A DNA stretch of 64,000 bases from Strix aluco (taxonomy: Eukaryota; Chordata; Aves; Strigiformes; Strigidae), in the NCBI RefSeq assembly GCF_031877795.1, contig NC_133954.1, positions 8,912,803 to 8,976,802 on the forward strand, in the 5' to 3' direction. Shown piece after piece: positions 12,231-42,663 of the stretch. A program made the translations under genes and the position numbers. Positions within the stretch are counted from its first letter, which is position 1; each line of letters starts with the position of its first letter. Below the pieces are notes generated by a model, which saw only the letters and a list, made by a program, of their open reading frames with translations, was not told where the DNA came from and made no database searches.

Positions 12231-13472
12231 CTAAATGTTTGGATGGAGAAAATGTAGGACTGAAAGAGGCAAGGCAGTGGGTGGATGAGGTGGATGCAAA
12301 GGTGGTGCAGGTTTGTGCCCTGTGTATATTGTTGATATTTCATCAGATATTAAAGGTTTACCTCGCATCAGAGTTGTTCCTCTGCAGTTGTCAAATCTAG
12401 CTGAGGATCTGGCCTCTAGATTTTCCAGTCTGCTCCTTCCTTATAAATAGTCCTTATATTTTTCCTATCTTCAGCTTCTCTCCATCTTCCAGTTTTGCAG
12501 AGAAATAGAGACCAGCACAAAAAAAGAAGTGGATTACTAAGAATTCATTAGCATCTCAAATCAAGTTCCTCTGGTTTTCTGTAGAGCTGAGCAAACCTGT
12601 CAGAGTGTAACTGGTGCTCTTCCTTTCTGCTTCTTTTTAAGATGCAATGTTCAGCCCTAAGCAGATGGGAACCTGTCAGCACAACATGGAGATAATTACC
12701 CGTTTGAGCCATGGGAAGCTTCATAACAGATAGGAAGTTATTGCAGCCAATACCACTCTGTTTTATGATCTTATCAGTTTTCTCAGGCTGAGCATATTGG
12801 TAGGCCCTATTATTCCTTTGAAGAAACACCAAGAAAAACCTTGTTTCCGTAGGGATGCAAATTCTCGTCGAAGTTACAGAGCAACTCCGCAGAAGCCCAG
12901 GCGGCTGTCCTGTCTGGGGAGGGAAAATAATCTGGCCTGCAATAGAGGCGTGGAAATATCAAGAAAGTGCAGTAACAAGGGATAGCGTAAATGTTAAAGA
13001 AATTAACCTGATGATTGCTTCAGGCTCTGTCTTGCTCTTCACTGCTGCGTGTTAAGCAGTCCCGTGTTCCCAGGACCAAAGCTCGTGGCACAGGCTGTTT
13101 CCTGGAGATTCACGTGCAACCTCGTGCATCTCTATTGCTGTCAGACACCTCCAGGCATCACTTGCCTGCTTTGCCAACAGCCGGAGCTATCACAGATCTT
13201 CGTTTCTTTGTGAACAGTCAGGCACGTTGAGTTATCCCCACCTCCGTCAGCTAGAAAGGGTGAAGGAGTTCACAAATTCTCACCCTGGGTTTTCTTATTA
13301 TTTTGTAGGTCTGTAGGCTGGCAGAGTTAAAAATCCTTCTGCAGCAAAGTGGAGTCATGGAAATAACCTTCAAGAGCAGGTACCAGGAAGCCAGTACTTG
13401 TGTGCAGGTGTCACAGAGCATGAAATCTGCTATTATTCTTAAAAGAATAGCAAACCCGCTCTTTTCAGTACT

Positions 13473-13500
13473 TTAAAAAGAAAAAAAAAAAAAAAGAAAA
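13473..13500. repeat. poly(A) tract
   Basis: A run of about 20 A residues with few interruptions. Similar pure A tracts occur at 18070-18101, 18958-18984 and 25340-25355. Confidence 0.85.
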
Positions 13501-14869
13501 CAAATATAAAAGGCTTTCTTTTTTCTTTATCACAGCAATCCTGAAATTTTATTAGTTACGTATTTTGTGCAGAGGAAAAGGGCTTTATAGGCATCCTGCC
13601 AGCACATGCTGAAGATTTTGTCAGGTTTTAAAAAATGTAACAAAGCCACACATCAATTTTTATAACTTTATGTTCAAATTAAGGAGGGGACCAACAAATT
13701 TTAGCTCAGTTTTTCTGCGAAAATTGCTGCCTGCTCTGACCTGGTTGCTAAACAATCAGGATTTGTTGTGTAAAAAGGAAAAGATAAGACAAATAAACCC
13801 AGCCTTTGGAAAATTTTCAGTACGTGAATTGAGTTCACAAGTTCTTCCTCATCCTTTTGTAATGAGAAAGTTGTGGGAGGAGATGAAGGTTATTGCAGAG
13901 ATCCTCTCGTGATAGCTGAATGGAAATGTGCAGGTGTTTTCTGCTTCCTTAGATCCAGCCTGTTAGCTGAGCCTTTTTTGGGAGCTGTGCTGATAATTAT
14001 CACACTACAGGATGCCACCCTCTAATCTTTCCCTATCTGCCGTTTGAGAGAGTGGTGCGGAGCTTAAGATAGTAATTTGTGGTGGCAGAAACATCGCTTG
14101 AGCCGTTTGAAAGCCGGCTGGCAGAAGCGTGCCAGCGCGCAGGGGGGAAAGTACATCTGCAGGGGACTGCCAACGGGCGGGGGGGCATCACCGCTGCAAT
14201 TTTAGCATAGCCTTTGGATCAGTAATTTTGTAATTCAGTCTGATTACGGGATGAAAAGAGTCGCGCTCTTAAGTTTTCTGGGGAACTACCTGCCTGAAAT
14301 ACCGACGGCCCTTGCTGCAGGCGCCAGCTGAATTTTGTCCTGGCCAGCACCCAGCAGGTTCACCCGCAGACCCTGCAGATGTTTACGGCAGCGGTTCACC
14401 CTTCGCGGGGCCCTGCTGACGGGGAGGCAGAGAGGTGGCTGAGCAAGGCAAATAGCTGGTGTGTCAGAGAGAGAAGGGTGTGCTTCTGGGTGTGCAAATA
14501 CATTTCCCTTTGCTGAACGCAACAACAAAAAAAATCTGTTTCTCACACCCATGGGCCAGAAATGTATTTTATGCAAACTAATAAAATTGTCTCACAAAGA
14601 TAAAAACAAACCCAGCGTTATAATTGGCTTCATGGCTTCCCTCAAACCTGTTCCGGGGTTTGTCTGAGCCCCACTTTGGGTGAGTGCTGCTGCCACCCGC
14701 CCCAGCTGTGGCGAGCGTGAGCTTTATGTATTCCAGTCAGACAGGTTGACTACAGCGGCACCCGTTCCTCCTCTCTAAAGCTGACTCGAGAAGATTTCTA
14801 AATTCTTTTAGTGAGTGTAAGAGATTTAAAAAACAGCTTCTGAGATGATGCGTGTATGATGTTTGCAAT

Positions 14870-15075
14870 CACCTTAGCAAGTAGTTCCCCACCACCTTGA
14901 AAACACCTTTCCCCTGAGCACCTGTCAGTATCTTACAAATATTAGCAAATTTACTATTTGTTTGTGAGAAAGGAAATTATTCCCATCCTTCCTTTCTAGG
15001 TGAGGCAACCCGAGGCATAAAGACATTTAATATACAACCAGGCAAGGACTTCAGGAGCCCTAATTCCCTGCTCCC
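14870..15075 (+). mobile_element. MIR/amniote-SINE-like relic
   Basis: This contains ATTATTCCCATCC.., GAGGCAACCCGAGGCATAAAG and CAAGGACTTCAGGAGCC, in the order of the ATTATCCCCATTTTACAG / GAGGAAACTGAGGCA / AAGGTCACACAG blocks of MIR-type SINEs. It is strongly diverged. Confidence 0.4.
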
Positions 15076-15384
15076 AGTTGTAACCAAAGCTTAATTCCAC
15101 AGCACTTGTAAAATGCAGATTCAGAGCTGTGCATCTATTTGAGATTTTATTCCACCACCCACAGGCCCTTTTGTAGCAATCTGCTCCCTACTTGCTTTCA
15201 GTGCTATTAATTATGGTTCAGCATGCTGTTGTACCTGAGGTTGCAGTTGCATTTCCAGGGTATAAACCCTTGTTTATTTGCATAATGGCTAAAGTCTTTT
15301 TCCCCCTGTTTCTGGGATGTTGTCTAGTGTGACAACGATTTGTTCAGGAGAGCTGACATTTTTGCATATTATAAAGTATTTGCT

Positions 15385-15445
15385 TGTGTGTGTGTACATG
15401 TATATATATAAAAATAGAATATATATATTCTAATTATATATCTGC
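15385..15445. repeat. TG/TA microsatellite
   Basis: TGTGTGTGTG passes into alternating TA runs (TATATATATA ... ATATATATAT). It is a simple AT-rich microsatellite. Confidence 0.85.
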
Positions 15446-15754
15446 TGCATTTCTGCTCAGAGAAATAGAGCAAGGCATTGGGAGAGTAGAATTCTTTGAT
15501 CATGTTTAAATTAATTTCTCTGGTTTCTCCCAACCTGGAAAAGACTCTGGGGGAAGAGGGGATGAACAGGGTGTGAGGGGCTTGGGAAGGTGAAAGGGAA
15601 AATGAGAAGAAGCTGATATATTACTTCTTTTTCCAATATTGCAACATGGTCATAGCCATTGAAAGGAGGTATAAAAAATACTGACGTTCACTTTGGAACA
15701 GCAGCAGGGACAAAGTTACGCTTAGAAAATTGTGCATGAAGCTCCTCGAGCAGA

Positions 15755-15945
15755 ATCAAGGCCCAGAACAGTATATGTGCATGCTAGGAAAGAGCCCCGG
15801 GCTGGGGAGTTTACAATTTAACCAGCCACAGGCAAAACACGGTGGTGTTGTTCATATATTACAGACGAGCAACTGAGATACCAGGAGATCTTCTATCATC
15901 GGAGACTTCCGACTCCTGGCCCACAACCCAGTACCTTAACAGCTC
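15755..15945 (+). mobile_element. Amniote SINE-like relic
   Basis: The order GAGTTTACAATTTAACCAG, ATTACAGACGAGCAACTGAGATACCAGG, then CTCCTGGCCCACAACCCAGTACCTTAAC resembles the 3' half of ancient amniote MIR/LF-type SINEs. It is diverged and was found by eye only. Confidence 0.5.
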
Positions 15946-18590
15946 CGTCCTGCCTCTGCGAACAGCCCCGGTATGTCTCTGACGAGGCTCACGCTGACCT
16001 CTCGTAGGGGATGTGAAGCAGGACGGAATTGCTCCAATTTCTGTGCTGCTGTGGGAATTTCTGTGTGGTACAGCAGCTGGCAGGGTAAGCACGTGGAGAG
16101 GGCTACGGGTAGGTCCTTGTGCTGGCTCTGTCCTTATCAGCTGCTCGAGGTGTAACACGCATGGAAGCGGTGCTGTCAGAGCTCCCCCGGGGTTCAATCT
16201 ACTGATATCCGTAGTTAATTGCAAGATGGGCCTTTTCCTACAGTTCATCATCTCCTTTCAGTTACTGCATCATGCCAATTTGTTCGTGCTTTTGATGTAC
16301 AATAGCGATGTGCGTGGAGGTGCTACCCAGAGGTCTCAGATAATGACCTTTAAAGTGATTTACATTTCTGAACTAATTTGGTGCTAATGCAGAGATCAAA
16401 GCACTTAACCTGACTACTGTCAAAAAGTCAAATGGGCCAAGCAAACTTCATTGTTCAAGCTGAGAAGCCTGCAAAAAAAATCTAAATAAGCTGAGCAGAA
16501 TAAAATGAGAAGAAAATTACAGTCTTGATTCAAACCTCAATTACATTAGTTTTTATCCTAGAGATGTCCTGGGAACACCTCCTGATAATGATGTGTTATT
16601 ACTAAGACAGAAAAGGATGTCTTAAAAAAAAAATCCTTGTATTCTTACAATGTCAGTTGAAAGAATACAAGATGAAAATAATTCCCATCCCGCTTAGAAG
16701 TTCACATAACATGACCAATAATCCTTTGCATGTTTTATTTTGAAAACAAAGCAGTCCAAAAGGAAGATTTTTTTTTAATATTAAGACTGTGTTCCATGCA
16801 GATAATCCATAGTAAATACATTGCATTAAAAGACAGTTAAAGTGCCTTTAGTCCCTCAAAATAGTCCAACTGTGCTGTAAATTCAAGTATGTGGAAAGTA
16901 GGCCTTTAGTTATTAAGAGAATATTTTTTGATCTGGGTCCTGCTCCCACTGATGTCAAAAATGGGGGGGTTAGCCCCCAACTTTCACAGGAGCAGAACCA
17001 ACCAACCTCTCGTTGGTCTCCGATAAACCCTGCGCTGTGTTTTCCCAACTGCTGAACGCAGGCGAGTGGCCAAGGCGCAGACACGTGATGCCATTTTCTG
17101 CCTGATGACAGGCAGCTGCCTTACGCCCGAACGATGTGCTCAGCAGTCGCCACAAACTGCCAGGGCACGGTGCTTGGAAAGACAAATGAGGAGCCGTAGC
17201 AGTTGTTTGTGTTTTGCATCTTCTTTTAACCAGCTGAGCAGCGGACTGAGCACAGCTAACAGCCCCAGCCCATTTGATAGCTATAAAATATACAGGTCAA
17301 TATACACATGTACATTATGCAGTCTGCTTTGAAGCAAGCCCCAATGCTGGGTTCATCAGAATCCAGAGGAAAACCTCAGGATGTGGCTAGAGAAGCCACA
17401 CGATTAAAAGCAAAATCAACCTCTTTTTATGCCATAGTTGCCATCATCACGTTCTTGCTTCGGCACTCGAGACTACCAAGATTAACCGGCATCTTGAAGT
17501 CAGAGTTACACAGGTAGGAAGGGAGTGTTGATCCTGAGGTGTTTGACTTGGTGCAGCCAGCATTAAACTTGCACCCAGACTCTCCTCTTCAACATTAGAG
17601 CAGTACTTGTTGATGGTAAAGACATTTTTCTCTTTCTTCTAGGCATCGGCAATGCCACCATTACATTTTCCAGAATTTAATAGAAAACCTCTTCTCTTCC
17701 GCTACAAAGCCATGTGCAAAGAATATTGCTGACTCACGAGCTTCCCAGATGGGTACTTCAGGTGCCCAGAGCTACACCTCATGTCGAAAGGTAGGACAGA
17801 ATATTCTTTTTCTCCTTCTTGAGACACAGCAAGGTTCTCCAGGCTGGGCAGTGGGAGATGCTGGTTGGATCCAGACGTTCAGCTCCGAGCACGCACATGA
17901 CTATGGGCAGTAAATTCTCCACCTACTCTACCACAAGGTCTTAGAGATGGTGAATTGGAGCCGTTAATGCTCTACCTGACAATACCCCAAACCACATTCC
18001 TCAGTAGAAGGTAGACCAGTCATCTGGTGCACAGCTACAGAAAAGCCTGGTTTGTTTTGTTTCTTTCCTTAAAGGAAAAAAAAAAAAAAAAAAAAAAAAA
18101 GCCTTTTTAACTCCAGGCACTCAGAACTTGGCTTCTCCCCTGAAGTACAGGTGTCTTACGTATCTCAGCCATTTCTGTGCTATGGCACTTGGATGTTGTT
18201 ATTCTCCACCTGAGTATCTGATCCTCTTCTGAATCCTTCTAAGATCCTGGCTGCAGTAATGCACCAGTGATTTATACAGCTCAATTGCACACTATTTAAA
18301 GTCTCATTCCTTCTAAATTCTCAGCATTCCAGAACTCTTGGCTGTTACCTAGCATTTCTAGGGGTAAGAGGAGTACCTAAAATCTTGCTGTTACTGTGTG
18401 TGCATGTTCAGAAAAACAGTAAAAACAAGGCCATTACTTGAAAAGAGTTAAATCCAGAGAAAACTCCTTACCAGCTCATAACCATTTCAAAGGAGATCAG
18501 ATCCTAGGCAAAAACTAGATGACAGCATCCCTTTGAATTCTTTCTACTTCAGGGAAACAGGGGGAAAAAACCAACCTTCCAGTTGCAAGC

Positions 18591-18596
18591 TTTATT
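18591..18596 (-). other. Candidate PLXDC1 polyadenylation signal
   Basis: TTTATT on the plus strand is AATAAA on the minus strand. It is the first canonical signal I see downstream of the PLXDC1 stop, giving a 3'UTR of about 1.9 kb. Further candidates lie at 16734 and 15270, so the true end is uncertain. Confidence 0.35.
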
Positions 18597-19189
18597 TGGG
18601 AATAAAGTTTATCTTCAAAATATGTCTAAAGAGAGACTGTCTGAGCCTTAACAACTTGGCACGGCTCAGTCTGACTTACCCTGTTTGAGCGTTTTGGTGC
18701 CTTTATGCCATAATAAGATGCAGCAAAAGTCTCCCTAGTGGCTATGTATGAGAAAGTATAATCTGGGGTCTAAATGCCACAAAGCATCCATATTTATCTT
18801 TAATGGCTATATAAATTCAGCAGATGAGAAGGAAAACATTAATTAGACAGACCCTGCCTTTGGCAGTAATCACCACCAGTGACAGCTGAACCAGCCAGTG
18901 GATAAAATATGCACCAAACATGATTATCAGAATAAATAACTGAGGATCAAGGGAAAATTAAAAAAAAAAAAAAAAAAAAAAAAGGAAAAGAAGCCCCATA
19001 CAACCAACACCTTTTTTTGGTGGGGGAAAGAAAACTTTACCTTACACTGGACTTTGGTCTCTTTTTTTATACAAACTTTCCTCAGTTTAGGGCCCAATCC
19101 TGCAGCTGGTGTCTGTGGAAGTAGGGTAGAGTGTTTCTGCAGATTAGTCTTGAATTCTGATTGCACAGAAGGAGTAGAAAACCCTGAGA

Positions 19190-19257
19190 AAGCCCTTAGG
19201 CAGGGTCAGATTCTGGAATCTCAAAGCCCTTAGTCAGGGTTAGATTCTGGAATCATG
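19190..19257. repeat. 34-bp tandem duplication
   Basis: Two adjacent copies of a 34-base unit beginning AGCCCTTAG(G/T)CAGGGT(C/T)AGATTC, with a few mismatches. They lie in the inferred PLXDC1 3'UTR. Confidence 0.85.
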
Positions 19258-20515
19258 ATATACGTACAAATCCAGACCAGGGCCTATCACAGACGTCACA
19301 AAATAAACAAATAGAAAAAAATTCCACTGACTTGAGTAGACTCTAAAAACTATGATGTTAACAAGGTGATTTTCAGATTTTCAACGGTGTCAAGGCGTGT
19401 ATGCCTTTACTCCTTATTTATGTGAAATGCCCATGAAGGAGCTCGGATTTACTTCAGGATTTAGCCCGTGGGAGGACACTGCTTTCACTAGTCCCCTTTC
19501 TCTTCCACCAAAACCTACTCTGTTCCTGCTGGATTAGTGGCCACATCATGAGGACATATTTTGAAGGAATCTTAAGATGTTTTTCACACTCTGTCTCCTT
19601 TGGGCTAAGGGTCATAGTAATTTAGCAAACTAGTTAGATGCCAAAAAGTGCATCAGAGCTGTTGGCTCACAAACATCCTGAAGGTGAATCCTCCGCAGGG
19701 TTTTGCCCTTAAAATAGATCAGGTTTCCCCTTCTCCAGAGCCAGGGGGTGGAAGCTGTTTGCTTTGAAGGGAGAGGAGGGGAGGGAGTTGCAGCTGTGGT
19801 GGTGGAAGACCAACTGCAGGATGAAAAGACAAGGGCTCAAGGCTTCTCAGCCATGAGGACAAAATTAAATGTCGCCTGCCCCAAAAGAAGGTGAAGGGGA
19901 GAGTGGAGAAAGGGACAGAGCTGGGAGAGAGGGGATGGGAGAGGGGAGGTGAGCCCTGGAGAGCCAACCTTGCCTCTCTGGGCCACCAACAGCCCCTACC
20001 CCTACCCACCCAGCCTCTCCCTGGAGAGGGGAAGAGGCAACCAGCCGACTTTCCTGAGTGCGGGCAGAGCCAGTGTGCAGCAAAAATCAACAGTTTTGCT
20101 GTCCCCAAGGGCCTGCTGCTTGAAGCAACTGCGTATTTTGCCCATACCGAGATTTGTCCCCTCTTTGCTGCCCCTGTTAAGAGTCCTGGTGGAGGAGGGA
20201 AGAGGTCAGCCACACACAGCGGGGAAAAAACCCAACCACAAAACAAAAAACCCACGCCAAACCAAAACTTTGACTGCGTTTTTTTCTACCACCACATCCA
20301 GGGCTTCAGTGCGGGGCTGCAGGCTCTGCTGTCCCGTGGGGAATCCAGGCAAGTCCAGCCTCACATCACCCTGACTCTTTCTTTCCAAATGCTCCATTGG
20401 GTCTTTTTCCTCTACTTGCCGTTTCTTTTCCAAGAGGGGAAAGACTTTGCAATAGAATAACAGAAGACTCCAACACTTGAGACATGGGAGGTTCGAGACG
20501 CAGGGAGAGAAGCGC

Positions 20516-38742
<18,227 letters not shown>

Positions 38743-39085
38743 GGTGGGGGCGGGGGGCCCCGCTCGGCCCCGGCTCTGGGGGTTTTTTGGGGGGGGGGGG
38801 GGCTCAGCGCCCCGCCATGGGCCGGCACCCCCGGGGAGCCGCGTACGGAGCCGGAGCGGGAGCGGGTGCCGGAGCCCGGGCGGGAACCGGGGGTGGCGCC
38901 GGGGGTGGGGCCGGGGGTGGGGCTGGAGCCGGGGGCAGGACACCCCCCCCCACGCCCCCCCCCGACCCCGAAGTGGGGGCTCGGGCAGTGTCCCCCCACC
39001 CCGGGTAGGGCTGGCGGCTGCCCCGAGCCTGCGCTGCACCCCCCACCCCCCCCGGAAAGGGGTCTCCATATGCTGACCCCCCCCT
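38743..39085 (-). promoter_or_regulatory. PLXDC1 proximal promoter / 5'UTR region
   Basis: Very GC- and CpG-rich DNA immediately upstream of the PLXDC1 start. It contains tandem GGGGCCGGGGGTG-type units on the plus strand (38885-38945) and long G runs. No TATA box is evident. It fits a CpG-island promoter, but the transcription start cannot be placed by eye. Confidence 0.45.
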
Positions 39086-39514
39086 CCATGTGCTGACCCC
39101 CACCATGTGCCGACAACCCCCCCAGCAACACGGGGAGGGGGGCAACAATGAGGCTGGGGGGTCCCCACTGCGGGCAGCCGGGGGTCGGTGACCCCGCACC
39201 GGGCTGCGGGGGGGGGGGGGCAGTGTGCCTGGCTGAGCCCCCCCAGCCCCGGGTCGGGGGGGTACGTGGCCCCCCCAGCCCAGCCCGTGGCCTTGCCTGT
39301 CCCCACACGCTGCCCTCGGGGACAAGGAGCCGGAGCAGCCGCAGGGCAATGGCAGCCACCATGTTTGGGGGGGGTCCAGCACCCCTCGCCCCCCCCCGGG
39401 GTCCACCCACCCACCCACCCACCCGCACAGGGGATGCGTCTCCGCAGCAGATGTGTTTGTCCCCCCAGTTTTTCCCTTTGTAGCAGGAGCACTGGTTACT
39501 GGGGGCGCTGGGGG

Positions 39515-39597
39515 CGGTGGGGTGGGGGTCACAGGGTTGGGGGGGTCACAGGGTGGGGGGTCACAGGGTGGGGGGGGGTCACAGTGGGGGGGTCCAG
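39515..39597. repeat. G-rich minisatellite (GGGGGTCACAGGGT units)
   Basis: Five or so head-to-tail copies of a 13-19 base unit with core GGGGTCACAGGGTGG. On the plus strand every unit supplies two G runs of three or more, so the array can form G-quadruplexes. It lies about 0.8 kb upstream of PLXDC1. Confidence 0.8.
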
Positions 39598-40089
39598 CTG
39601 GCACCGCAGAGCCCCGGCAGCTGCCCGACGCTCCAGCCCCATGTTCAGCCGAGCTGGCTTCTGGCCACACCACATTTTGGGCAGCGTTTTGGGGGGGCTC
39701 AGCCTGCACCCCCAACCCCTCCCTCGCTGGTTCCCTGGGGGGTGGCTCAGTCCCGGGTGCCGGGGCAGGAGGAAGGTGCAAACACCTGCTGAGACGCGTC
39801 CCGTGCCGAGGGCCTGGGGAGCGATTCTGGCCCCCGCCGACCCGTGGCCAAAGCCGGGGGGTGCGGGAGGGATGCGGGGCCCTTTGGCTGCTCTGAACTG
39901 CGGAATCGGGGGCGGGGGGGCAACGGTCTGGGGGGGGGCAATGGTCTGGAGGGGGGGGTCACTGCCAGAGAGTTCGCTCCATCCTTCTGCAAGAGAAGGT
40001 GCTTCCCCGGTGGGGGCACCCGCGGCTGCGGGGAGCAGGGGGGAGCGGGGGGGAGCAGGACACGACCTCCCCTCGCTGCCATGGGGTTG

Positions 40090-40640
40090 GGGAGCGAATA
40101 AAAAGGGTGAAAATATCCAAAAAGCGGGTTCATGGCCCGGTGATAGGTCGATAATCGCACACTCAGGAGAGACATCGCTTATTTATTTTCGGGTTGCGCA
40201 AACCCGCGGGCTCGGTGGTCTCCCCCAAATCAAACCCCCCAACGGGACTTTTCGAGCAACATTTAGACACAAAACTTGCAGAGTTGGTGATTTGCCAAGT
40301 CCATCCCCTCTACGATGATTGGTCAGAATTTACATACAATTATAATACTGCTGACACAACACTTCTGCTGCTACGCATGCTCAGGGGAAGGGTCTTCACC
40401 TGGACAAGGGTCTTTTTGACCTAGAGGCGGGATTTTTGGTATTCGAACGAGGGGGGCTCAGCGGAGGGCACACGGACCGTGGCTCTGCTCGCCCAGCTGG
40501 CCATGAATCCTCGTCAGGGTCTAATTGCTCCGGGATGTCCTTGCTCAAAGGCGGCTGCCAACTGGTTCTGCTGGTCGGGGATCTTTGGCTTTAACGCGGA
40601 CAAAGAAGAGTTTTCTTGACCTAGAGCATAATATTGGTAC
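40090..40640 (-). mobile_element. Candidate solo LTR of an endogenous retrovirus
   Basis: This block differs in composition from its G-rich surroundings. Read on the minus strand it has a CCAATCA box (near 40321), then a GTTGCTCGAAAAGTCCC region, an AATAAATAAGCGATG polyadenylation signal (near 40184), and a U5-like stretch CTCCTGAGTGTGCGATT. This order (CAAT box, R, polyA signal, U5) is LTR-like. The motif TTGACCTAGAG occurs twice, near 40417 and 40617. No coding retroviral sequence is present. I could not fix the TG/CA termini or a target-site duplication, so the boundaries are approximate. Confidence 0.38.
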
Positions 40641-40686
40641 ATGGTTCTAAAAATTTAACCTTCAACGGAGAAAAAGAGGGGGAAGA

Positions 40687-40690
40687 AAAC
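40687..40690 (-). terminator. Pol III T-tract of tRNA-Cys
   Basis: TTTT on the minus strand directly after the tRNA-Cys 3' end. A second T run lies about 15 bases further on. Confidence 0.8.
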
Positions 40691-40691
40691 A

Positions 40692-40763
40692 AGGGGGCAC
40701 CCGGATTTGAACCGGGGACCTCTTGATCTGCAGTCAAATGCTCTACCACTGAGCTATACCCCC
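40692..40763 (-). tRNA. tRNA-Cys (GCA)
   Basis: On the minus strand the 72-base sequence starts GGGGGTATAGCTCAGTGGTAG (acceptor, D arm with A box). The anticodon stem-loop is TTTGA-CTGCAGA-TCAAG with anticodon GCA. The T arm is GGTTCAAATCC (B box), and the acceptor closes with CCCCC plus discriminator T. All stems pair. A TTTT Pol III terminator follows four bases downstream (40690-40687). Mammals have a tRNA-Cys cluster in the syntenic region near PLXDC1/CACNB1; one copy is visible here. Confidence 0.97.
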
Positions 40764-40824
40764 ACGCCGCAGCCAGTCTCCCGCCTCGGGCCTGTAGTGC
40801 TGCACGGCCGGGCCCTGGGCACCC

Positions 40825-41340
40825 CCCCCTGAGCACCCACGGGCACCCACAGACACCCACAGGCACCTATGGACCCCTATGGACACCCACGAGAACCCAC
40901 AAACACCCACAGACCCCCATGGACACCCATGGGCACCTACAGACACCCACAGACACCCACAGGCACCCACAGACATCCGTGGACACCCATAGACACCCAT
41001 GGACACCCACGGGCACCCACAGACACCCACAGACAGCCGTGGGCACCCACGGACACCTACAGACACTCATGGACACCCCCACACACTCCTGCACACCCAT
41101 GGACACCCGTGTGCACCCACAGACCCCCATGGACACCCACGGACACCCACAGACACCCACACACACTCCTGCACACCCATGGACACCCGTGTGCACCCAC
41201 AGACACCCCTGCGCAGCTACAGACACCCACATGCCCCCACGAGCACCCCTGCACACCTGCGTGCACCCATGGACACCCACAGACACCCACTGACACCCAC
41301 GTGCACCCCTGTGCACCAACCACATGTGCACACCCAGCCA
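40825..41340. repeat. Minisatellite, CACCCACAGACA / CACCCATGGACA dodecamers
   Basis: Roughly forty degenerate 12-base units (CACCCACAGACA, CACCCACGGGCA, CACCCATGGACA), partly organised in 24- and larger-base periods. The last third also has CACACACTCCTGCACACCCATGG longer units in two copies. Because 12 is a multiple of three and stops are rare in the unit, open frames of over 100 codons exist on both strands. They are by-products of the repeat, not genes. Confidence 0.9.
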
Positions 41341-41989
41341 TGGTGCACACACACACACTCCCCCCCCACACACACCTCACCGGCCTCCCCCAGCCCAGTG
41401 TCCCCCCACATCTCTGCCTGCACAGCGGGTTGGGGGGGGAAGCAGGATCCAGCCCCCACACTCCACCCCAGGCCTCAGTGGTTGTAGGGTGGGGGGGGAC
41501 GTGGCCCCATCAGCCCCAAAACCCCATCGGCAGAGAGCGGGATGGGGCCAAACCCCGAGTTTTTGGCAAAGCAGGCGCAGGGGGTGCAGCCCACCGCAGG
41601 GCTCGGGGGGCTGGGGGAGCACATGGGCCCCCCCCCGAGCTGCTGCAGCTGGGGTAAGCCCCGGGGGGTTTGGGGGAGCAGAGCTGCCGTGGGGGGCCTC
41701 CGTGGTGCGGGGGAGGATTAGCCAGAGACAGCAGCGTCGGGGCAATCGCCCAGTGGGAGACGGATGGGGGGCGCAGGGGGGTCGCGCCCGAGGAGCGAGG
41801 TCAATATTTGCTCCTTAAGCCACTGCGCAAACGGACATGTGCGGGGCCGGATCCTGCCCCGGGGCACCGGCACCTCCTGGACCACGGGGAGAAAGGAAGT
41901 TTGGGGTCCCCCCACCCGGTGCAAGCAGCCGCGGTGGCTTTCGAGCCCCTGATCTGGGGTGTCCCCTCACTGAGCTGCGCCCGTGTCAC

Positions 41990-42065
41990 CCATCAGCCTC
42001 CCCTTTTACAGACGGGGAAACTGAGGCACGAAGCAGGGGGCAATCGCCCAGTCGCAGCGAGGGAA
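41990..42065 (-). mobile_element. MIR SINE core fragment
   Basis: CCCTTTTACAGACGGGGAAACTGAGGCACGAAGCAGGGGGCAATCGCCCAGTCGCAGCGAG follows the inverted MIR core (TTTTACAGATGAGGAAACTGAGGCAC ... TGCCCAAGGTCACAC). Confidence 0.6.
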
Positions 42066-42663
42066 ACCCCACGGGGGGGTGACCTCCCTCCTCGCAGCAG
42101 GATGCGTCCCTGGAGCCCAAAGGAGGGGACACCCAGGTGTCCCCCACTCCCAGCGAGCCACCAGCTCCTGCCCCTGGGGACAAAGCCCCCCCCCGTGTCA
42201 CAGCCTGGCAACAGGGAGCCAGTCCTGGGGGGGCTCTTCCCACTGCGAAGTGTATTGGAGAGGTTGGGGGGAGCGCGGGGGGGCCCCGGCTGAGCCCCCC
42301 CGCCTGTTTGGGGACATGGTGGTGGCATTGTCTGGGGGATCCGCTCAGGGGGGGCCATTTGCGGGTTTGCCCAGGCCGGTGCCAGCTCCGCGGGGAGATA
42401 AGGGCGGGACACGCAAACACCTCGTTTGCAAACCCGTTAGGGAGGGCGCAAAGCCCGTCACCCCCGGGGACTGTGTGCAGGGGAGGGGGGCGGGGGGGGG
42501 GGGGGCAAGCACCGGGGTTGGGGAGCGGGGACACGACACAAAACACAGGCCAGATGCCAACCAGGTGCCCACCGCTGCCCTTCCTGGGGGTCCCAACCTT
42601 TGCCCCCCGCTTTCTCCTTCCGCCTCCCCCCCATCCTCGCTGTCCCCTGTGTCCCACCGCCCC

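Noticed and set aside
40867-41657. Threonine/histidine-rich 262-codon frame and its antisense glycine/cysteine/valine partner
   Set aside because: Created by a 12-base minisatellite. No start context, splice logic or family resemblance.
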